Shown: positions 61,696 through 64,000 of the stretch, piece after piece | Numbering within the stretch: position 1 is the stretch's first letter | Layout: every line of letters starts with the position of its first letter | Assembly (NCBI RefSeq): GCF_900187105.1 | Contig: NZ_LT906482.1 | Span: 62,001-126,000, forward strand | Source of the DNA: Eikenella corrodens | GTDB lineage: Bacteria > Pseudomonadota > Gammaproteobacteria > Burkholderiales > Neisseriaceae | Direction: 5' to 3' | DNA length: 64,000 bases | Notes under the pieces: model-generated | Databases searched by the model: none | The model's input: only the letters and a program-made list of their open reading frames with translations | What the model was told of the DNA's origin: nothing | Position numbers and translations under genes: made by a program

Positions 61696-61809
61696 CCAAA
61701 ACTCTTAAATCTTCCAAACCCATCCCCACACATATCCCCGTTTTCCCATTATCTGAACCGCGCGTTCATTTAATCAATTTATCCATTATTCAACACAAAA
61801 CATAATCTT
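61696..61809 (+). promoter_or_regulatory. C-rich, G-poor rho leader (candidate rut site)
   Basis: The leader ahead of rho has no G from 61696 to 61739 (44 nt, about 45% C) and is again G-free from about 61766 to the start codon, apart from a cluster CCGCGCG between. Such C-rich, G-poor RNA is the binding preference of Rho, which represses its own gene through the leader in enterobacteria. No Shine-Dalgarno is seen before the ATG (ATAATCTTATG). Autoregulation is inferred. Confidence 0.45.
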
Positions 61810-63069
61810 ATGCACGTTTCCGAACTACAAACCCAGCACATTTCCAAACTTTTGGAAATGGCCGAACAACACGGCATTGAAAACGCCAACCGCCTACGCA
61901 AACAAGATTTGGTGTTTTCCATCGTCCGCCACATGATGAAACAGGGCGAAAGCTTCAGCTGCTCCGGCACGCTCGAAATCCTGCCCGACGGCTTCGGCTT
62001 CTTGCGCAGCACCGACACTTCCTATCTGGCCAGCCCCGACGATATCTACGTTTCCCCCAACCAAATCCGCCGCTTCAACCTGCACACCGGCGACACCATC
62101 GAAGGCAGCGTGCGCGTGCCCAAAGACAACGAGCGCTACTTCGCCCTCGTGCGCCTCGATAAAATCAACGGTGACGACCCGGAAGTGTGCAAACACAAAA
62201 TCCTGTTTGAAAACCTTACCCCCCTCTTCCCCACCCGTCCGATCAAGCTCGAACGCGACATTAAGGCCGAAGAAAATATCACCGCCCGCGCCATCGATTT
62301 GGTTTCCCCCATCGGCATGGGCCAGCGCGCTCTTTTGGTGGCGCCGCCCAAAACCGGCAAAACCGTGATGTTGCAAAATATTGCCCACGCCATTACTGCC
62401 AACTATCCCGAAGTGGTGCTGATTGTGCTGCTGATCGACGAGCGCCCCGAAGAAGTAACCGAAATGACCCGCTCCGTGCGCGGCGAAGTGGTGGCCTCCA
62501 CCTTCGACGAACCCGCCGCCCGCCACGTTCAGGTAGCCGAAATGGTGATTGAAAAAGCCAAGCGCATGGTGGAGCACAAAAAAGACGTGGTGATCCTGCT
62601 CGACTCCATCACCCGCCTGGCGCGCGCCTACAACACCGTTGCCCCCACCTCCGGCAAAATCCTCACCGGCGGCATGGACGCCAACGCCCTGCACCGCCCC
62701 AAACGCTTCTTCGGCGCCGCCCGCAACATCGAAGAAGGCGGCTCGCTCACCATCATCGCCACCGCGTTGGTGGAAACCGGCAGCCGCATGGACGATGTGA
62801 TTTTTGAAGAATTCAAAGGCACGGGTAACATGGAGCTGCACCTCGACCGCCGCATGGCCGAAAAACGCGTGTTCCCTGCCATCAACATCAACAAATCCGG
62901 CACCCGCCGCGAAGAAATGCTCGTTTCTAACGACCGCCTGCAACGCATGTGGCTGCTGCGCAAATTCCTCCACCCGATGGACGACCTCGAAGCCACCGAA
63001 TTCCTGGTGGGCAAACTCAAAGACAGCAAAAATAACGACGAGTTTTTCGAGCTGATGCGCGGCAAATAG
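61810..63069 (+). CDS. rho: Transcription termination factor Rho
   Basis: Rho is the hexameric RNA helicase that ends transcription at rut sites. The 419-residue protein is the standard length: an N-terminal cold-shock-like RNA-binding domain (residues about 50-125, with [13 protein letters not shown]), the P-loop PPKTGKT (about 179-185), the Walker [11 protein letters not shown] region, and the Q- and R-loop segments ([28 protein letters not shown]). The start is ATG at 61810. It has its own leader. It is essential in most proteobacteria. Confidence 0.98.
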   Translation: MHVSELQTQHISKLLEMAEQHGIENANRLRKQDLVFSIVRHMMKQGESFSCSGTLEILPDGFGFLRSTDTSYLASPDDIYVSPNQIRRFNLHTGDTIEGSVRVPKDNERYFALVRLDKINGDDPEVCKHKILFENLTPLFPTRPIKLERDIKAEENITARAIDLVSPIGMGQRALLVAPPKTGKTVMLQNIAHAITANYPEVVLIVLLIDERPEEVTEMTRSVRGEVVASTFDEPAARHVQVAEMVIEKAKRMVEHKKDVVILLDSITRLARAYNTVAPTSGKILTGGMDANALHRPKRFFGAARNIEEGGSLTIIATALVETGSRMDDVIFEEFKGTGNMELHLDRRMAEKRVFPAININKSGTRREEMLVSNDRLQRMWLLRKFLHPMDDLEATEFLVGKLKDSKNNDEFFELMRGK

Positions 63070-63214
63070 GCCCGCCGCCTCAGCTCCACCAAAATACCAG
63101 CTTACCTTGTTGACGCCCGCACTTTCAGGTAGCCTTAGAGGCTACCTGAAAACCATAATAAATCTATCAAAAATCGAAATGCAGAATCTTTGGCGCAAAT
63201 GGTTAGGTTGCAGT

Positions 63215-63427
63215 CATTCTCTGCTGGCGCAGCCGAACGGAGCGTGGTTTTTCGGGAAACAAGGGCTTGCATGTTCGAAGCGGCGCAGCCGCAAGTTGCG
63301 AGCCCGCCCGAAAAATCACGTGAAGTGAGGGAAGTTTGGCGAAGCCAAACCTGTGCCCGCAGTCGCTTTTCTTTGGCGAAGCAAAGAAAAGGAAGTGCCC
63401 CGCGCCGGCATGAGGCGCAAAGGGGAA
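63215..63427. repeat. Hairpin-rich structured repeat between rho and cysE
   Basis: A run of about six short hairpins follows the rho DUS pair: CTGC-TGGC-GCAG (63221-63232), GCGGC-GCA-GCCGC (63280-63292), TCAC-GTGAA-GTGA (63316-63328), GTTTGGC-GAA-GCCAAAC (63334-63350), CTTTTCTTTG-GCGAAG-CAAAGAAAAG (63366-63391) and CCCCGCGCC...GGCGC...GGGG (63398-63425). GAA loops recur. It resembles widespread structured intergenic repeats in proteobacteria. ORFs crossing it are artefacts of the repetition. Function unknown. Confidence 0.65.
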
Positions 63428-63589
63428 CAGAACACAAATAATAAAAATCGCCTGGAATCCAATGTTGCTTGTGAGCAATATGCGCTTCAATTCAACTTTT
63501 GCAAATAAATGAGTGGATGGGCTTTAGGCCAGCATCCTAATGATAGTAAAGTATTTTAACTATAGCCCTCCTAAAGGCTACCTGAAAAC

Positions 63590-64000
63590 ATGACCACCCT
63601 CGACTACGCCGACAGCCGCACCCTGTGGCAAACCATCCTGGCCGAAACCGCCCAAGCCGCCCAAAGCGAGCCCATGCTCGCCAGCTTCCTACACCAAACC
63701 GTGCTGCGCCACAGCAGCATCGACCGCGTGCTCGCCTTCCACCTTTCCAGCAAGCTCGCCAGCCCCGTGATGGACAGCCGCGCGCTCAACGAAATCTTCT
63801 TCCAGGCACTCGACAGCGACACCCGCATTTCCAAAGCCATGCAGGCCGACATCGTCGCCTACTACGAACGCGACCCCGCCTGCGACGCCTACTACCTGCC
63901 GCTACTCTACTACAAAGGCTTCCACGCCGTGCAAGCCCACCGTATCAACCACTGGCTGTGGCAGCACGGCCGCAAAACCCTCGCCTACTTCCTGCAAAAC
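63590..64000 (+). CDS. cysE: Serine O-acetyltransferase (partial, N-terminus)
   Basis: CysE acetylates serine to O-acetylserine, the substrate of CysK. Only the first 137 residues are in the window; the gene runs off the right edge. The N-terminal helical domain is diagnostic: LASFLHQTVLRHSSIDRVLAFHLSSKLASP, ALNEIFFQALDSDTRISKAMQADIVA and YERDPACDAYYLPLLYYKGFHAVQAHRINHWLW each fit in parts. The hexapeptide-repeat domain is beyond the edge. It starts at an ATG that directly follows an eikDUS (63574-63585), with no clear ribosome-binding site. Confidence 0.92.
   Translation, partial: MTTLDYADSRTLWQTILAETAQAAQSEPMLASFLHQTVLRHSSIDRVLAFHLSSKLASPVMDSRALNEIFFQALDSDTRISKAMQADIVAYYERDPACDAYYLPLLYYKGFHAVQAHRINHWLWQHGRKTLAYFLQN

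Noticed and set aside
63135-63437. 100-residue minus-strand open frame between rho and cysE
   Set aside because: It lies across the hairpin cluster, so the reading frame follows from repeated structure; Cys-rich low-complexity translation and no ribosome-binding site.
63541-63564. Solo end of a miniature element (GTATTTTAACTATA) before cysE
   Set aside because: It resembles the right end of the 7005-7112 copy, but no partner end or core lies within 106 bp. It may be chance and can serve as a cysE -10 region.

Overview
This 64 kb window is chromosomal DNA from a member of the Neisseriaceae, most likely the genus Eikenella. The best evidence is a 12-mer, AGGCTACCTGAA (or its complement TTCAGGTAGCCT), repeated dozens of times in nearly every gap and inside many genes. 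It is the AG-eikDUS dialect of the neisserial DNA uptake sequence (DUS). Gene content and protein sequences (NuoA-G, FabH, Rnr, ProQ, UbiE, DksA and others) also look neisserial. The window is almost entirely core genome. I see no prophage, CRISPR array, rRNA operon or intact insertion sequence.

Layout. 1-5.1 kb: minus-strand nuoABCDEFG (nuoG cut by the edge), with a regulatory region carrying a sigma70 promoter, a Fur-like palindrome and a perfect FNR box, divergent from mgtE. 7-19 kb: small conserved proteins, uraA, a YbhB-like protein, a phosphoethanolamine transferase, fabH, cysK, a lipoprotein, a DeoR-type regulator, panB and a SIMPL protein. 19-26 kb: phosphohexomutase, a von Willebrand A protein, a flavin-binding protein, a sulfurtransferase/phosphatase-like protein, nfeD-qmcA and an EEP nuclease. 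26-36 kb: rpmE, a phosphatase lipoprotein, dusB-fis, purE, proQ, lipoproteins, accD-ORF-trpA, and a DUF711/ACT pair. 36-45 kb: a PhnD-like protein, tRNA-Met and tRNA-Ala, dksA, yggT-proC, an SMI1-like protein, nadE-yggS, a GNAT enzyme, a DUF971 protein, two tandem lipoproteins and ubiE. 45-52 kb: two tandem tRNA-Leu genes, divergent rnr, and an efeUOB iron-uptake operon. 52-64 kb: prmB, thiE, rlmB, ubiX, a CDF exporter, anmK, argH, trxA, rho and the start of cysE.

How the genes fit together: respiration and quinones (nuo, ubiE, ubiX), amino acid and cofactor synthesis (cysK/cysE, argH, trpA, proC, panB, thiE, nadE), RNA and translation (dusB, rnr, rlmB, prmB, rpmE, proQ, fis, dksA, rho, tRNAs) and metal handling (mgtE, CDF exporter, efeUOB).

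The most interesting non-coding content is: (1) a family of 106-108 bp Correia-like miniature elements (four copies) whose core is conserved while the terminal inverted repeats differ from copy to copy yet stay largely self-complementary; (2) a nuo/mgtE intergenic region with Fur and FNR sites, a possible FNR-driven untranslated transcript and two mutually exclusive hairpins at the mgtE ribosome-binding site; (3) foreign DUS dialects nested in the nuo spacers; (4) a cluster of hairpins between rho and cysE; and (5) a C-rich, G-poor leader in front of rho.
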